From an uncultured bacterium (GTDB lineage: Bacteria > Bacillota > Clostridia > Lachnospirales > Lachnospiraceae): DNA of 5,473 bases. The position numbers and the translations under genes are program-made. The notes beneath the pieces were generated by a model. That model saw only the letters and a program-made list of their open reading frames with translations. It searched no databases and was not told the origin of the DNA. Positions 5,211-5,473 of this stretch are shown piece after piece; the first letter of the stretch is position 1; each line of letters opens with the position of its first letter. The stretch spans positions 1 to 5,473 of the forward strand of contig CAMNLO010000134.1 of assembly GCA_946543095.1 (NCBI GenBank). Direction: 5' to 3'.

Positions 5211-5473
5211 ATGAAAAAGATACTTTTACTTGTGGGAGACTACGCAGAGGATTACGAGGTGATGCTGCCCTTCCAGATCCTGCAGTTTGCAGGGTATGAA
5301 CCGGTGTGCGTCGCTCCTGAGAGAAGATCCGGAGACTATATCAAAACCGCGATCCATGATTTCCTGGGGGATGCCACCTACAGGGAAACAGAGGGGCATC
5401 GTTTTCTTCTGAACGGGGATTTTGACTCCGTAAGGACTGAGGATTACGCGGGCCTTTATCTCACCGGAGGCAG
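5211..5473 (+). CDS. DJ-1/PfpI-family protein (partial, 5' end)
   Basis: The first 87 residues are present and the gene continues past the right edge. The opening KKILLLVGDYAEDYEVMLPFQ matches the first strand and helix of the DJ-1/PfpI fold, with Glu13 in the AED motif at the conserved active-site Glu. The segment SGDYIKTAIHDFLGD (40-54), then H63-x-F-x-LNGDFD and DYAGLYLTGG (78-87), resembles the plant DJ-1D subgroup, which has the same TAIHDFEGD insertion, more than the short PfpI/YhbO forms. DJ-1D-type proteins are reported to have glyoxalase III-like activity on glyoxal and methylglyoxal. The catalytic Cys would lie outside the window, so activity cannot be judged. AGAGG (5197-5201) lies nine bases before ATG 5211. 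A 158-nt structured gap separates it from the tautomerase gene, so it may be controlled separately. Confidence 0.85.
   Translation, partial: MKKILLLVGDYAEDYEVMLPFQILQFAGYEPVCVAPERRSGDYIKTAIHDFLGDATYRETEGHRFLLNGDFDSVRTEDYAGLYLTGG

Noticed and set aside
5072..5299. 75-aa plus-strand frame in the gap before the DJ-1 gene
   Set aside because: It runs into the DJ-1 coding region in another frame, its composition (Gly/Arg/Ser) is not protein-like, and the inverted repeats explain the gap better.

Overview
The window reads as a compact, all-plus-strand stretch of a chromosome from an anaerobic Firmicute, most likely a gut Clostridia/Lachnospiraceae relative. The evidence is a base composition near half G+C, strong purine-rich Shine-Dalgarno sites (AGGGG, GGAGAG, AAGGGGGG), very short gaps between genes, and protein families (DUF4125, MIF-related tautomerase, YesN-like regulator) that I associate with that group. 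The taxonomic call is inference. No RNA gene, CRISPR array, complete transposon or origin was seen.

Layout: Bases 1-57 hold two back-to-back hairpins, the second followed by a T run, which end directly against the ribosome binding site of the first gene. Then come four tightly packed genes (69-3912): a CoA-acylating aldehyde dehydrogenase of the EutE/PduP type without a microcompartment-targeting extension, a response regulator with an AraC-type DNA-binding domain whose phosphoacceptor Asp is replaced by Glu, a TPR protein, and a DUF4125-type protein that overlaps the TPR gene by 8 nt. After a 57-nt gap come a FrnE-like DsbA-family oxidoreductase (3970-4638) and a MIF-family tautomerase (4657-5052). 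A 158-nt gap rich in inverted repeats (5053-5210) then leads into a DJ-1/PfpI-family gene that runs off the right edge (5211-5473).

How they may work together (inference): the first four genes look like one transcription unit pairing an aldehyde-to-acyl-CoA enzyme with a phosphorylation-independent regulator and two probable protein-interaction partners of unknown role. The last three are all small enzymes of thiol or carbonyl chemistry (thiol-disulfide exchange, keto-enol tautomerisation, and a DJ-1D-like fold linked to glyoxal removal). A theme of reactive aldehyde/carbonyl handling across the window is plausible but unproven. The best candidates for something undescribed are the ALDH-regulator-TPR-DUF4125 module and the structured non-coding segment before the DJ-1 gene.
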